Shown in pieces: positions 34,379-44,236 of a DNA stretch of 64,000 bases (positions within the stretch are counted from its first letter, which is position 1; every line of letters starts with the position of its first letter). The notes beneath the pieces were generated by a model. The model was not told the DNA's origin. It worked only from the letters and a program-made list of their open reading frames with translations, and did no database searches. The stretch lies in NCBI RefSeq assembly GCF_001456115.1, contig NZ_CP013264.1, positions 3,800,501 to 3,864,500 on the forward strand, given 5' to 3'. The translations under genes were made by a program, and so were the position numbers. This stretch comes from Sphingobium baderi. Its GTDB lineage: Bacteria; Pseudomonadota; Alphaproteobacteria; Sphingomonadales; Sphingomonadaceae.

Positions 34379-37300
34379 GTATCAAGGTCTCCGCCTGGGC
34401 GATCCGCAACCCTATCCCGGTCGTCCTGGTGATGATCGCGCTCACCATTGCGGGCTTCGGCGCCTATGCGGTGCTGCCGATCAAGCAAACGCCGAACATT
34501 GAATTCCCGCTCGTGGTGATCTCCGTCACCCAGAATGGCGCCGCGCCCGCCGAGATCGAAACCCAGATCACGCGCCCGATCGAGGATAGTCTTTCGGGCA
34601 TTTCAGGCCTTCGCCACATCAGTTCGACCGTGGTGCTTGGTGCGTCGACCACCACCGCCGAATTCGAAATCGGGGCCGACATGCAAAAGTCGGTCGACGA
34701 TGTGCGGACCGCGGTGGAAAAGACCCGCGCCATCCTGCCTGCGGGGATCGACCCACCCAGCACACGGCGGATCGATGTCGCCAATGCGCCGATCCTCACC
34801 TATGCGGTCAACAGTCCGAAGATGAGCGACGTCGAATTGTCCTGGTTCGTCGACGACACCATCGCCCGCGCGATACAGGCGCAGCCGGGGGTCGCCCAGG
34901 TATCGCGCGTCGGCGGGGTCGCGCGGGAAATAAACGTCACGCTCGATCCGCAGCGGCTGACCGCCTATGGCGTCACCGCCAGCGCGGTCAACCGTGCGCT
35001 TGCGCTCTATAATCGAGACGATCCCGGCGGCCGCGCCGATATCGGCCGACGCGAGCAGGTAATCCGCGTCCTGGGTTCGGCCGCGACGGTCGAGGAACTG
35101 CGCGGGATGATGATTCCCGTTTCAGCCGGCCGTTATGTCCGCCTGGACGATATCGCTACGGTAGCCGACGGCACGGCGGAGCAACGCTCCTTCGCGCGGC
35201 TCGACGGGCGGCCCGCAGTCGCATTTCAGGTCAGCCGCACAGCCAACGCCAGCGAGGTCAGCGTCGAGGACGAGGTCGACAAGGCTATTGCGAAGCTGAT
35301 GGCCGACCATCCCGAGGTCAAGATCACCACCATCGTCTCGACGGTCAAGCAGACACGCATGAGCTATGTCGCGACGGTCCATGTGCTGATCGAAGGCATG
35401 ATCCTCGCCGCGTTGGTCGTGTTGCTGTTCCTGCGTAACTGGCGCGCGACCGTCATCACCGCGCTGGCGATGCCGTTGTCGCTGATCCCTACCTTCGCGG
35501 TCATGAAGGTGATGGGCTTCAGCCTCAACATCATCACCCTGCTGGCGCTCACTCTGGTGATCGGCATCCTGGTCGACGATGCGATCGTCGAGATCGAAAA
35601 TATCGAAAAGCGCATAGAACGTGGCGAATCGCCCTACCGCGCCTCGCTGATCGGCGCCGACATGATCGGCCTTGCCGTCATCGCCACCACGGCGACCATC
35701 GTCGTCGTGTTCCTGCCTGTGTCCTTCATGTCCAGCCAGGTTGGCCAGTTCTTCCGCGAATTCGGCCTGACCGTCGCGGTCGCGGTTCTGTTCTCGCTCC
35801 TCGTCGCACGCTTCGTGACGCCGCTGATGGCCGCCTATTTCCTGCGACCGGTCGCCCACAGCAGGCCGCGCCCACCAATCAACCCCCTTTATGAAAAGGC
35901 GCTGGACTGGGCGCTAGCCCACCGCTGGCGTTCGGTAATCCTGGGCGCCCTCGCCTTTTTCGGCGCCCTCGCCATCGCCGCGACGATGCAAGTGGGTTTC
36001 CAGCCCGTGCGGGATGCGGGTTTCCTGTACCTGACGGTCGAAGGACCACGCGGCGCCACCACGCGTGACATGGATGCGGCCTTCAGGAAGGCCACCACCT
36101 TGCTCCAGGCCCGGCCGGAGGTGACGCGTGTGTTCGCGCAGACCGGCGTCGCCAGTTCCAGCCTCTTGCAGGCCGGGCCGAGCGATGTCAGCACCGGCAC
36201 GATCACCGTGTTGCTCGATCCCGATCGGAGCATGACGACAGAGCAGTTCACGCGCTCCATCGCCCCGATGCTGCGCAGCATTCCGGATGCGCGCATCACC
36301 GCCCAGTCCGAATTCGGGCGGGCGGGCATCGAAGTCGTGCTGACCGGCGACGATTCGGCCGCACTCGAAGCGGCGCAGCTTCGCCTGTGGCGCGAAATGC
36401 GTACCCTGCCGACCTTGATCGAGCCGCGCCCCTCGCCGCCGCCGGCTTCACCCGAACTGGTCATCCGTCCCAAGGCCGACGCCGCCGCCCTGCTGAACGT
36501 CTCTTCCGCCGCGATCGCGGAAACCGTGCGGGTCGCAACGATCGGTGACATCGACGCCAATGTCCCCAAATTTTCGGCCGGTCGCCAGCGCCTGCCGATC
36601 CGCGTCCGCTTGCCGGAAGATGCGCGTGCCGATCTTGAAACGCTCGCCAACCTGCGCGTTCCCACGATAAACGGCGGCGTCACCGCGCTGTCGAACGTCG
36701 CCGACCTGTCATTCGAAGCTGGCCCGGGCGAAATCCGCCGCTACGACCGCGAACGGCGAGTTTCGGTGCAGGCCGACATGAACGGCGTAACCCTGGGCAC
36801 CGCGCTGCGGGATATTCACACCTTGCCCTTCTTCAAGAATATACCGGCCGGCGTGCATGAAACCCCGACCGGCGATACCGAGGCGTTGGGCGAGCTTTTC
36901 ACCGGCATCATCGTCGCCATGGCATCGGGCATCGCGCTCATCTATGCGGTGATGGTCCTGCTGTTCCGCAGTTTCTTCAAGCCCGTGACGATTCTTTCCG
37001 CGCTTCCGCTGACGATGCTGGGCGCGTTTCTGGCGCTCAAGATCGCGGGGCTCGCCATCACCCTGCCGGTGCTGATCGGCATGCTGATGCTACTGGGCCT
37101 TGCCGCCAAAAATTCGATCCTGCTGGTCGAGTTCGCAATCGAGGCTGAACGCGCCGGCCAATCCCAGCGTGACGCGATCGTGGAAGCCTGTCGGGAACGC
37201 ATGCGTCCCATCGTCATGACCACGGTCGCCATGGCCGCTGGCATGTTGCCGACGGCGCTCGGCATTGGCGAAGGATCGGATTTCCGCCAGCCCATGGCCG

Positions 37301-37464
37301 TGGCGGTAATCGGCGGCCTTATCAGTTCGACCATCCTGTCGCTGCTGCTGGTGCCGACCGTCTACGAAATCCTCGATGATATCGAAATGCGCCTGCGGCC
37401 CCGCCTAGCCAGATTACTGACGCCCAAGGCTCCGGGTGACGACGCGCCGATCCCCGAAAGCTGA
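34375..37464 (+). CDS. RND efflux pump, HAE1-like permease
   Basis: A 1029-residue inner-membrane RND transporter with two large periplasmic loops and twelve membrane helices. The transmembrane-4 proton relay is present (GILVDDAIVEIENIEKR, two adjacent Asp residues), and the LLGLAAKNSILLVEFA helix of the second half is intact. The start overlaps the adaptor stop by four bases (ATGA). The subgroup is the hydrophobe/amphiphile exporter family, so it likely expels toxic organics or drugs, which fits neighbouring catabolic modules. Confidence 0.94.
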   Translation: MSIKVSAWAIRNPIPVVLVMIALTIAGFGAYAVLPIKQTPNIEFPLVVISVTQNGAAPAEIETQITRPIEDSLSGISGLRHISSTVVLGASTTTAEFEIGADMQKSVDDVRTAVEKTRAILPAGIDPPSTRRIDVANAPILTYAVNSPKMSDVELSWFVDDTIARAIQAQPGVAQVSRVGGVAREINVTLDPQRLTAYGVTASAVNRALALYNRDDPGGRADIGRREQVIRVLGSAATVEELRGMMIPVSAGRYVRLDDIATVADGTAEQRSFARLDGRPAVAFQVSRTANASEVSVEDEVDKAIAKLMADHPEVKITTIVSTVKQTRMSYVATVHVLIEGMILAALVVLLFLRNWRATVITALAMPLSLIPTFAVMKVMGFSLNIITLLALTLVIGILVDDAIVEIENIEKRIERGESPYRASLIGADMIGLAVIATTATIVVVFLPVSFMSSQVGQFFREFGLTVAVAVLFSLLVARFVTPLMAAYFLRPVAHSRPRPPINPLYEKALDWALAHRWRSVILGALAFFGALAIAATMQVGFQPVRDAGFLYLTVEGPRGATTRDMDAAFRKATTLLQARPEVTRVFAQTGVASSSLLQAGPSDVSTGTITVLLDPDRSMTTEQFTRSIAPMLRSIPDARITAQSEFGRAGIEVVLTGDDSAALEAAQLRLWREMRTLPTLIEPRPSPPPASPELVIRPKADAAALLNVSSAAIAETVRVATIGDIDANVPKFSAGRQRLPIRVRLPEDARADLETLANLRVPTINGGVTALSNVADLSFEAGPGEIRRYDRERRVSVQADMNGVTLGTALRDIHTLPFFKNIPAGVHETPTGDTEALGELFTGIIVAMASGIALIYAVMVLLFRSFFKPVTILSALPLTMLGAFLALKIAGLAITLPVLIGMLMLLGLAAKNSILLVEFAIEAERAGQSQRDAIVEACRERMRPIVMTTVAMAAGMLPTALGIGEGSDFRQPMAVAVIGGLISSTILSLLLVPTVYEILDDIEMRLRPRLARLLTPKAPGDDAPIPES

Positions 37465-38167
37465 CCCGGCCTTTTGGACCGGCGCGTCGCTGCATATCCC
37501 GGCGACCAGGAACAAGGCGAATCTTCTTTGGCGCGAAATGTCGTCGCGATGGAAGAACCGCCGGGTGCCTATGCGACCGTGGAGCAGTGCTCTCGCTTGT
37601 TCGAGAATGGTGCACCCAAGATGATGAAGATGAGAACTGGTTGATCATCGTGTGATGATCGGAAATTGAACGATAAGGGCAGATTTACGCCCAGTTCCTA
37701 CCATTCGCAAACAGCAACGACCAAAAGCGATCGCTCCGCCACCGCGATATTCAAACTAGGCGTCGTGGACGAAGGGTATCCATAGTTTGATTGAAGCGAG
37801 AGTGACGAAGCCGAGGTATGATTCCTTGGTTTTGTGGTAGCGGGTTGCGACCCGCCGACGAGATTACACCAACGGTATTTCTCACGATCGTGCGGGATGG
37901 GTATGCGGCCGACGACGGATATGACCGAAGAGACCGCCAGCCAGGCCGGCAGCTCCGTTACCCGTCTGGTCAGCTGCGCGGCAGGAAGCCGTTTCCACCT
38001 CCATTTCGATGCTCGGCAGGCGACTTCTTCAATGCGCTCTTCCCGCATCTCGTCGTCGAAACCGAGAATCCGATCTGCTGGCCCGGCCAAAATGGCCGAC
38101 GGCTTTCGGATCGAGGCTGGCTCGGCTGGGTTCGCCGAATCCTGATCCTGTTCCAACCGCTATCTTG
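37465..38167. other. Gene-poor junction with IS debris
   Basis: This 703-base stretch between the RND pump and the phosphotransferase gene has no convincing intact gene. It carries the IS5-type transposase tail described separately (37756-37858) and a hairpin GATCATC-GTGT-GATGATC near 37643-37660. Open frames on both strands in 37858-38160 look like non-coding or decayed sequence; I recognise none of them. Confidence 0.6.
37756..37858 (-). pseudogene. IS5-family transposase C-terminal remnant
   Basis: On the minus strand, a 33-codon segment reads RRVATRYHKTKESYLGF followed by VTLASIKLWIPFVHDA and a TAG stop (37756-37758). That is the conserved carboxyl end of an IS5-group transposase. The sequence upstream of it (beyond 37858) no longer matches, so the element is truncated and inactive. 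It marks the left boundary of the second TBDR module. Confidence 0.75.
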
Positions 38168-39505
38168 TCACCGTGCCTTGCCAAGCCCCCGTGTCACGAT
38201 CGGGCCGGGATAGCCCTCCAGCAATTGCAGGCGACGCATTGTGGAAGCATGGAACAGACGGATGAGCGCGGCTTCGTGCCGTTCCCCCTGTGCCAGCACA
38301 AACGCTTCCAGCGCGGCGTGTGCCTCTTCGATCGATCCGGGGGTATGGCCTATCAGTGACGCGATCTCCGCGATCTCCAGACGATCGATCGCAGGGCCGA
38401 TCTCGTCAGCGCGCTTTGCATAGCGCGCGAGCGATAGCACCCTGTCTTCGCGCAGGAGTCCGTCTGGCGGACGCTGCTTTTCTGCGACGGCAACCAGATC
38501 AGCGAGCGCCTCGCCATGACGTGTCAGCTGCGGCGTGAGTGACGCGACCGGATCCAACGCGATCCCCTGGACTTCCGCCAGCGTTTCGATCGCGGCGCGC
38601 GACGCACCCAGATCCCAGGAAAGATATTCCACGAAGGCGGGATGCGGATGCATGCCGCGCAATGTCGCGCCGGTCATCATCGGTACCGCCATGAACGAAA
38701 CGATGGTGTGGAATTGGAGCACCGACCAGTCGATGGGCTCGCCCGATGCGATGCGATAGGCCTCGATCAAGGTAGCTATACCGCCAATCGGCTCGTTGAT
38801 ATCGCGGACGCGGATCGAAGCAAGATCCATCATCGGATCGCCGACATGCGCCATTTCCAGATCATAGATCGCCGTGATCGCCGTCCCGTCATGGAAGAAT
38901 TGCGGCGCATCAGCCACCAGCAGCACGGCTCGCGTGCGATGCATCGGGACATTGCGTGTAATCCAGCTGCGGAAAAACTCGATCATCGGCTCCGGCCCAG
39001 CCTTGCCTTTCAGATAGGCGGCATCCGCCAGACGAAAATAGGCAAGGGCAATATCCTCGGCCGTCTTAGGGATCGCCAAGCCGGCCGCCGCGGCCTTAGC
39101 CGTATCTATGCAATGAATCCGCGCGAGGATCGCCATATACGCTTCGATCATTGCGTGCAGCGCGGGATCGATATCGGCCCCGCCATGGAACGGATGATCG
39201 TCGAGCGCGGCCATCACGATCGCCTCGGGATCCTCGCACCAGCCATAGATTTTGGGAACAGGGACGCCTTCCTCATCAAGGAGGCGCAAGACTTCATATT
39301 CCGCGCGTAGCGGTCGAGTCTCAAGCCCCGTGCCGCGATCCGATCGGAAGTGGAGCTTGATCTCTCCTACGGGCGTCTCCGCCGCCACGTTCCATGAAGG
39401 GCGCCAGCGTTCGAGACGGACGATGTCGCGGACGGTCCCGCTCAGCCTTTTCTCCACCCAGCGGGCGATGCCGGCGCGGATCGTGGCTTCGGATGTGTCG
39501 GTCAT
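38168..39505 (-). CDS. Aminoglycoside phosphotransferase-like protein, second copy
   Basis: A 445-residue APH-fold protein, a distant paralogue of the one at 16893-18275. The catalytic loop is similarly shortened and lacks the His and Asn: V197-A198-D199-A-P-Q202-F203, followed by the metal-site DLE (D215) and GDPMMDLAS. Both paralogues have HRTRA before the loop. The start is MTDTSEATIR (39505), four bases after the TBDR stop, so they are co-transcribed. The role is probably a kinase-like step in the same pathway or a degenerate homologue; the substrate is unknown. Confidence 0.8.
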   Translation of the reverse strand: MTDTSEATIRAGIARWVEKRLSGTVRDIVRLERWRPSWNVAAETPVGEIKLHFRSDRGTGLETRPLRAEYEVLRLLDEEGVPVPKIYGWCEDPEAIVMAALDDHPFHGGADIDPALHAMIEAYMAILARIHCIDTAKAAAAGLAIPKTAEDIALAYFRLADAAYLKGKAGPEPMIEFFRSWITRNVPMHRTRAVLLVADAPQFFHDGTAITAIYDLEMAHVGDPMMDLASIRVRDINEPIGGIATLIEAYRIASGEPIDWSVLQFHTIVSFMAVPMMTGATLRGMHPHPAFVEYLSWDLGASRAAIETLAEVQGIALDPVASLTPQLTRHGEALADLVAVAEKQRPPDGLLREDRVLSLARYAKRADEIGPAIDRLEIAEIASLIGHTPGSIEEAHAALEAFVLAQGERHEAALIRLFHASTMRRLQLLEGYPGPIVTRGLGKAR

Positions 39506-39509
39506 GGGC

Positions 39510-41651
39510 TTAGAACCGGTAGGTTGCGGATGCGCCATAGGTGCGAGCCTGACCGGGGAAGCCGGTAGTCACGCCTGCCGCGGCATAGAAATCAAGGATG
39601 TAGGAATTATACTTCTTCCCGGTGAGATTGCGTCCCCACAGCATGAGTTCGATCCCCGGATCGTCGAGCGTCAGCCCGATTGTGGCGTTGAGCAAGCCAT
39701 ATCCGGGCTCGCGCGACCGCTCGTTCGGGAAGAAATATTTGCGCGACTGATGCCCGTAATCGGCGTGCACGCTGTATTTCCCGTAGGAGGTCGGAAGCGA
39801 ATAGGTTCCCGCAATGCTCCAAGTAACGTTGGAAACCTGAGTGAACGGCTCACCGGTACGGTCGCCGGTAGCATCCGTGAAATCGACATATTTCGGATCG
39901 ATCACACCAATCGTGCCGGACAGTTCGAGGCCGGCCGCGGGCAGCGCGACAATCTCCAATTCAGCGCCGGGAATACGCGACTTGCCAATTGATTGGGTGA
40001 GCGCGACAGGCGTACCGGCGGCATCCGATGTGATCGGGCGCTGCATATTGCGGTAATAGGCGATAAACGCGGCGGCATTGATGCGAAGCCGCCGATCCAG
40101 CAGATCGGCTTTCACGCCGATCTCATAATCGGTCACCTTCTCTGGCTCGAAGCTTTCCAGATCGGCAGTCGTCTTATTGAAGCCGCCGGACTTGTGCGCC
40201 ATGCTGGTGCGGGCATAGCCGAACAGCGATGGGGTAAAGCGATAGTCGGCGCTCAACGTGTACGAGAAGTAATTATGGGATTTCTCGCGATCCGCCTCGC
40301 AAGTCGCCGTGTTCGTTACGAGCGCGGGGTTGGTGGCGCAGACGCCTCCGGCCAGGTTATGTGTGTTCACGGCGCGCTTATCGTGGGTGTAACGCAGTCC
40401 GGTGGTGACGCGCAGTTCAGGGGTCATATCATAGTTGATCTGCGCGAACGGCGCGAATGACTTGTGATCGATCCGTCCGTTATAATCGACCGCGCCGCCA
40501 AACACGTTGAAGCGTTCGATGCCATATTCATGGAAATAGAAGAGTCCGGCGATCCAGCCGAGATCGCCCTTCTTGCCGAAGATTTGCACCTCCTGCGAGA
40601 ATTGCTTGATTTGCCCGATGCTATTATTTGTGAAGAACGGGATCGGCGTTGTATCGAAATCGTCGAGCGTGTTAAGTTTGTAACCACGATAGCCGGTGAT
40701 CGTCTTGAACGTCACGTTACCCAACGGGACTTCCAATGTCGCGCTTGTTCCCCAGGATTTGAGGCGCGCATAGCTCCTGAGATCCGATGAGGTGGTGTAA
40801 AACGGGCTGTCGAGAACCGCATCCTGATTGCCGAGCAGGGTTGGGTCATAGGCCAGCAGATGCTCAAGCGGGCCGTTATTGTCGCGATCGAAATAATCGC
40901 CAACGATGATGAGCGACCACCCGTCCGACGGCGCAATCTTCAGCGAGCCACGCACATAGTCCGTGTTGTCATCGCCGACGCGGCGGCCAAGATTGATGTT
41001 GCGCCCGAACCCGTTATTCTCCGCGTGACGATAGACGATCCGCGCCGCGACCGCGCCATCCACGATCGGTACGTTGAGCAGACCCATTACTTCCCGGCTC
41101 TCGTAATTGCCGATACCCGCCTTGACCAGGCCTTCGAAGATGTCGGTCGGTTTGTTGGTGGTGATACTAACTGCGCCGCCGGTCGTATTACGGCCGAATA
41201 ACGTGCCCTGAGGACCGCGCAACACTTCGACCTGGTTGATGTCGATCAGATCGAACCCGGCCGCAATTTGCCGCGCGATGTACACACCATCGACATAGAG
41301 ACCAACCGACTGGTCGACGCTGCCATCGCTATTCGACTGAACCTGGCCGCGCAACGTAATTGCGACGCCTGAATGGCTTTGCGCCATCGACAGGCTGGGT
41401 GCGGCCTGCTGGATTGCGGTCACGTCTACGATCTGCTGACGCACAAGCGCGTCCGAGGTAAGTGCGGTCACCGCAAGCGGCGTGATCTGCAACTTCTCGG
41501 ATGTGCGACGCGCGGTCACGACGATATCCTGAACCCTGGTTTCCGCCATCGTTTCGGGCTGGCCTTCTTGAGCAAGCCCGATCCCCGGGGACATCGCGGC
41601 AACCACGGTAATCATTGCTGCACAGGTGCACAGGCCGTGTCGGGTATTCAT
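39510..41651 (-). CDS. TonB-dependent outer-membrane receptor 2
   Basis: A 713-residue TBDR with signal peptide (MNTRHGLCTCAAMITVV to GLAQ), TonB-box-like VQDIVVTARR, plug motif VLRGPQGTLFGRNTTGGAV and a barrel ending in TYRF. The start ATG has AGGAGAGGA upstream. It is directly followed by a phosphotransferase gene and preceded, 83 bases away, by a SnoaL-like gene on the same strand, forming a compact module. Confidence 0.93.
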   Translation of the reverse strand: MNTRHGLCTCAAMITVVAAMSPGIGLAQEGQPETMAETRVQDIVVTARRTSEKLQITPLAVTALTSDALVRQQIVDVTAIQQAAPSLSMAQSHSGVAITLRGQVQSNSDGSVDQSVGLYVDGVYIARQIAAGFDLIDINQVEVLRGPQGTLFGRNTTGGAVSITTNKPTDIFEGLVKAGIGNYESREVMGLLNVPIVDGAVAARIVYRHAENNGFGRNINLGRRVGDDNTDYVRGSLKIAPSDGWSLIIVGDYFDRDNNGPLEHLLAYDPTLLGNQDAVLDSPFYTTSSDLRSYARLKSWGTSATLEVPLGNVTFKTITGYRGYKLNTLDDFDTTPIPFFTNNSIGQIKQFSQEVQIFGKKGDLGWIAGLFYFHEYGIERFNVFGGAVDYNGRIDHKSFAPFAQINYDMTPELRVTTGLRYTHDKRAVNTHNLAGGVCATNPALVTNTATCEADREKSHNYFSYTLSADYRFTPSLFGYARTSMAHKSGGFNKTTADLESFEPEKVTDYEIGVKADLLDRRLRINAAAFIAYYRNMQRPITSDAAGTPVALTQSIGKSRIPGAELEIVALPAAGLELSGTIGVIDPKYVDFTDATGDRTGEPFTQVSNVTWSIAGTYSLPTSYGKYSVHADYGHQSRKYFFPNERSREPGYGLLNATIGLTLDDPGIELMLWGRNLTGKKYNSYILDFYAAAGVTTGFPGQARTYGASATYRF

Positions 41652-41734
41652 ACATCCTCTCCTGTATGCGCCGCATCGTCAGCCTTCGGACTGGTCGTGC
41701 GACGCTTCATCTCAAACCGTCTTTGGTGAAGCGA

Positions 41735-42163
41735 TCAGCCGATCGACGCCTCCATCTCCATCCGGGTGACGCCCATCTGGCGAACGATCTCCTCTGAATC
41801 CCAATATTCCCGCCATGATATGATCAGCCCATCGCCATCGAGCTCAAACACCGCCGACAGCCGCGCACTTACTGTCCTGTCGTCATGGTGGAGGACGACG
41901 TGATCGGTGCGCTCGGTGAATACGTGATTGCCGCCCGATCCGATGGCATGCACCTCGCAGGTACAATCGCGATACATGCCGAACTGCCGCACGATCCCTG
42001 CACAGATCGCGTCGGCACCGTGGATCGGCGCCGCCGATGGCACTAGCGGCCAATAAACCGCGTGAGGTGCGAGATAGCGCTTGAGCGTCCCGATATCGGG
42101 AGGGTTGCCTTCGTGGAAAATCTTCAAATAGGCCAGCACCGCCGCTTCGTTTGACGCGCTCAT
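41735..42163 (-). CDS. SnoaL-like/NTF2-fold protein
   Basis: A 142-residue SnoaL-like protein with the pattern LKIFHEGNPPDIGTLKRYL, AVYWPLVPSAAPIHGADAI and a C-terminal DGDGLIISWREYW. Members include polyketide cyclases, steroid isomerase-like enzymes and limonene-epoxide-hydrolase relatives; the active site cannot be assigned. It precedes TBDR 2 and is divergent from a TetR gene. The truncated protein at 51186-51371 resembles its amino half (QYQPLVPMCTPAIGRD against VYWPLVPSAAPIHGAD). Confidence 0.82.
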   Translation of the reverse strand: MSASNEAAVLAYLKIFHEGNPPDIGTLKRYLAPHAVYWPLVPSAAPIHGADAICAGIVRQFGMYRDCTCEVHAIGSGGNHVFTERTDHVVLHHDDRTVSARLSAVFELDGDGLIISWREYWDSEEIVRQMGVTRMEMEASIG

Positions 42164-42206
42164 AATATTTCCCTTCGAATCGCCGGTTCGGCCGTTAGCA
42201 TATTAT

Positions 42207-42221
42207 GTGACCGGTGTTCAC
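42207..42221. promoter_or_regulatory. Candidate TetR operator between SnoaL-like and TetR genes
   Basis: An imperfect palindrome with arms GTGA (42207-42210) and TCAC (42218-42221) sits within an AT-rich stretch (TATTATGTGA..TTCACTTATTATGATA) in the divergent intergenic region 42164-42330. It is a reasonable operator for the TetR protein encoded at 42331. Confidence 0.35.
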
Positions 42222-42330
42222 TTATTATGATAACAGCGTTTACGCAAATAAAATCCGCGCGTTCGTCGATTTGCCTCGTCGCGATGGAGAGCCTAATTCT
42301 CATCTTCGATTCGCTTGCCAAGGTTGCGCT

Positions 42331-43020
42331 ATGTCCAAACTTCCATCTCCCCCCGCCAAGTCCGGGGAAAACGCCTCGCAGCCTCGCCGGGGAAGACGCG
42401 CACGAACCTCCGAAGCGAAGGATCTCGTCCGCACTAAGTTGATCGAAACGGGCCGCGAACTCATCGCGCAGGAAGGTGAGACGCCCGTTTCCCTGCGCAT
42501 GATCGCCAAACACGCGCATTATTCCGCAGGGGTGATCTATCGTTATTTCCCGAACCGCGCGTCACTGTTCCTCGCCATCCGGGACGCCGAACTCGACGAT
42601 TATGTCGAACGCCTGCAGGCCGTATTCGATACGCATGCCGATCCTGAAGCGCGGCTTCGCGCGGTCGCCGACGCAGGCTTCACCTATGCGTGTGAACAGG
42701 CGAATGTGTTCGGCATGAATATGCTGACGCTGCTATGGGCGCGCTCGCCCCAGCCGGACGGGGTGCCGGCACGAATCCGCGACATGTCACCGGCAGCGGC
42801 GCGCGTCCATGCCTTGTATGAGACTGCTATCCAGGCCTTCTTCGCTGATATCGGCTGCAGCGCGGTCCCGGCGGAAATGGCCACCGCGAGCGTGATGGCG
42901 GTCATCACGGGCGCAGTCTCGTTACCTGAAGGTAGCGTGCACAAAGATCTGCCTGAACGGCGCGCGGTGATGGCCGGGACGTTCGATGTCCTGATTGCAG
43001 GATGGCGCGCGGTTCAATAG
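42331..43020 (+). CDS. TetR-family regulator of module 2
   Basis: A 229-residue regulator with a basic N-terminal tail (RRGRRARTSEA) and a helix-turn-helix at about residues 50-80 (SLRMIAKHAHYSAGVIYRYFPNRASLF). The start is MSKLPSPPAK at 42331; the frame from 42214 would cross the intergenic region. It is divergent from the SnoaL-like-TBDR-phosphotransferase operon and probably controls it. Confidence 0.87.
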   Translation: MSKLPSPPAKSGENASQPRRGRRARTSEAKDLVRTKLIETGRELIAQEGETPVSLRMIAKHAHYSAGVIYRYFPNRASLFLAIRDAELDDYVERLQAVFDTHADPEARLRAVADAGFTYACEQANVFGMNMLTLLWARSPQPDGVPARIRDMSPAAARVHALYETAIQAFFADIGCSAVPAEMATASVMAVITGAVSLPEGSVHKDLPERRAVMAGTFDVLIAGWRAVQ

Positions 43021-43299
43021 GTCGTTCATCGTCACCCGTTTACATTTAAATATATGCCCTCATTCTTTCATCGATGCCGAAAGTCTTGTTGAGGCAGATA
43101 CCGCGCGCGGGCAACTCTGAGCGTTTGCCTCGAATAACATGCGAACTTCGCCCGCTGCCTCGACCGAGATTGCTCGATCTTCATCAGTATTGATCCGCTC
43201 TTTAAGCAAGGCCTTTGCTAACCTGTTCTATCGAGCCTGCGGCATCACGCGCGTCCAGTGCGAGATCAGCGAGGTCCAGCAGCAACACCCAACTTCGCT

Positions 43300-43446
43300 G
43301 TCGCTCTTGCCAGACAGGGACAATATGGCCACGCCGCACCGCGACAAAGCCTCTTCGGTTGGAAGCCTTCAGAAAACCTCGTAAAACACGAATCGTCCAG
43401 GCAGATGGACGAAAAAAGGCCGCCGACGTTTATATGGAAAGGATGA
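43300..43446 (+). pseudogene. Possible esterase (acetylxylan-esterase-like) fragment
   Basis: A short plus-strand frame contains YGHAAPRQSLFGWKPSENLV and, after it, a run ending in RPPTFIWKG and a stop. The spacing resembles the HxGSxxNLLG..PS..LV..PPTF segment of BD-FAE/acetylesterase-type alpha/beta-hydrolases. The nucleophile region and the C-terminal acid/His segment are missing, so at most this is a decayed remnant. The rest of 43021-43596 holds no recognisable gene. Confidence 0.35.
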
Positions 43447-43596
43447 GTGGCGTCCCTCTGACCGCTCGGCTCGATGCGATATAAACGTTCATAATCGGAC
43501 TGTTCAATCAGATCGGCCGTGCTCAGGTTTTTTGGAATAGGCATGTGCTAGCCCTTGGCCATGTTGACCGGCGCAGTATCGCTCCCACGACCTCGC

Positions 43597-44151
43597 CTAC
43601 AAGGACATTCCCGAACTGGGAAGATCTGTTGAAGATGATCGACGGCTGGTTGCGCCGTCGAGACTGGTGATGTTGGTGATACCCCAGACCTGGCGATCCG
43701 CCGCAACCTTTAATCTACTGCCGTCATTGGCCAGATCGTTTGTCACCTTGAATGGACCATTGGCCCTTTGTTGCGCGGCCAAGCTTGCAAGATCCACCTC
43801 ATAGGTTGCTGCATCCGCCGGCGTAAGACTGAAGCCGCCAGCTAATATCGCCGTTAGCACACCGACATTGTAGCGATAGGGCACTTCGGCGGCGGGCTGC
43901 TCGCGTACGCGAAAATAGTCTAAGATCAAGATATTACTGAGATTTTCTGTGGGTTGAAGCTGCAGCGACGCGCGAAAGCTGAATTGGTTGATGTCGTCGA
44001 GGTCAGGATTGCCGGGCGTCAAATTCTTCGTGCGGCGGTTGCGATATTGCGCCGCGACGCGTAGCGCGGCGACCTCCTTGGCGAGTGGTATGTTGAGCGC
44101 CCCTTCCAGCTCCTTATAGTCCAGATTGCCATAGCCCGCCTGGACATGGCC
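43597..44151 (-). pseudogene. TBDR pseudogene, middle portion (IS-interrupted)
   Basis: Downstream of the IS3 element on the minus strand the frame continues as GHVQAGYGNLDYKELEGALN, then barrel strands with QYRNRRTKNLTPGNPDLDD and LILDYFRVREQPA, which is the start of a TBDR barrel. After the segment GITNITSLDGA the frame loses homology and stops at 43597. The C-terminal two thirds of the barrel are missing. Together with 45675-45916 it represents a fourth receptor gene that is no longer functional. Confidence 0.8.
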
Positions 44152-44177
44152 TGTCCGCCGTCAGCACCGATGGCACA
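44152..44177 (+). repeat. Left inverted repeat of the IS3 element
   Basis: The terminal repeat begins TGTCCGCCGTCAG and ends GGCACA; its partner at 45649-45674 in inverse orientation differs at six positions. Confidence 0.8.
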
Positions 44178-44236
44178 GATTTGAGGTTGTGATTTAAGGA
44201 GGATCTGGGCTTCGTCGTAGTGACGAAGGAACGAAG

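Noticed and set aside
37643..37660. GATCATC-GTGT-GATGATC hairpin after the RND operon as a terminator
   Set aside because: Short, AT-rich and without a T-run; the distance from the pump stop (about 180 bases) is large.
37698..38156. Minus-strand 152-codon frame between the RND pump and the phosphotransferase
   Set aside because: It crosses the IS5 transposase tail in a different frame and has no family features.
43266..43544. Minus-strand 92-codon frame in the decayed region
   Set aside because: Not recognised, and it overlaps the plus-strand esterase-like fragment; retained only as part of a gene-poor stretch.
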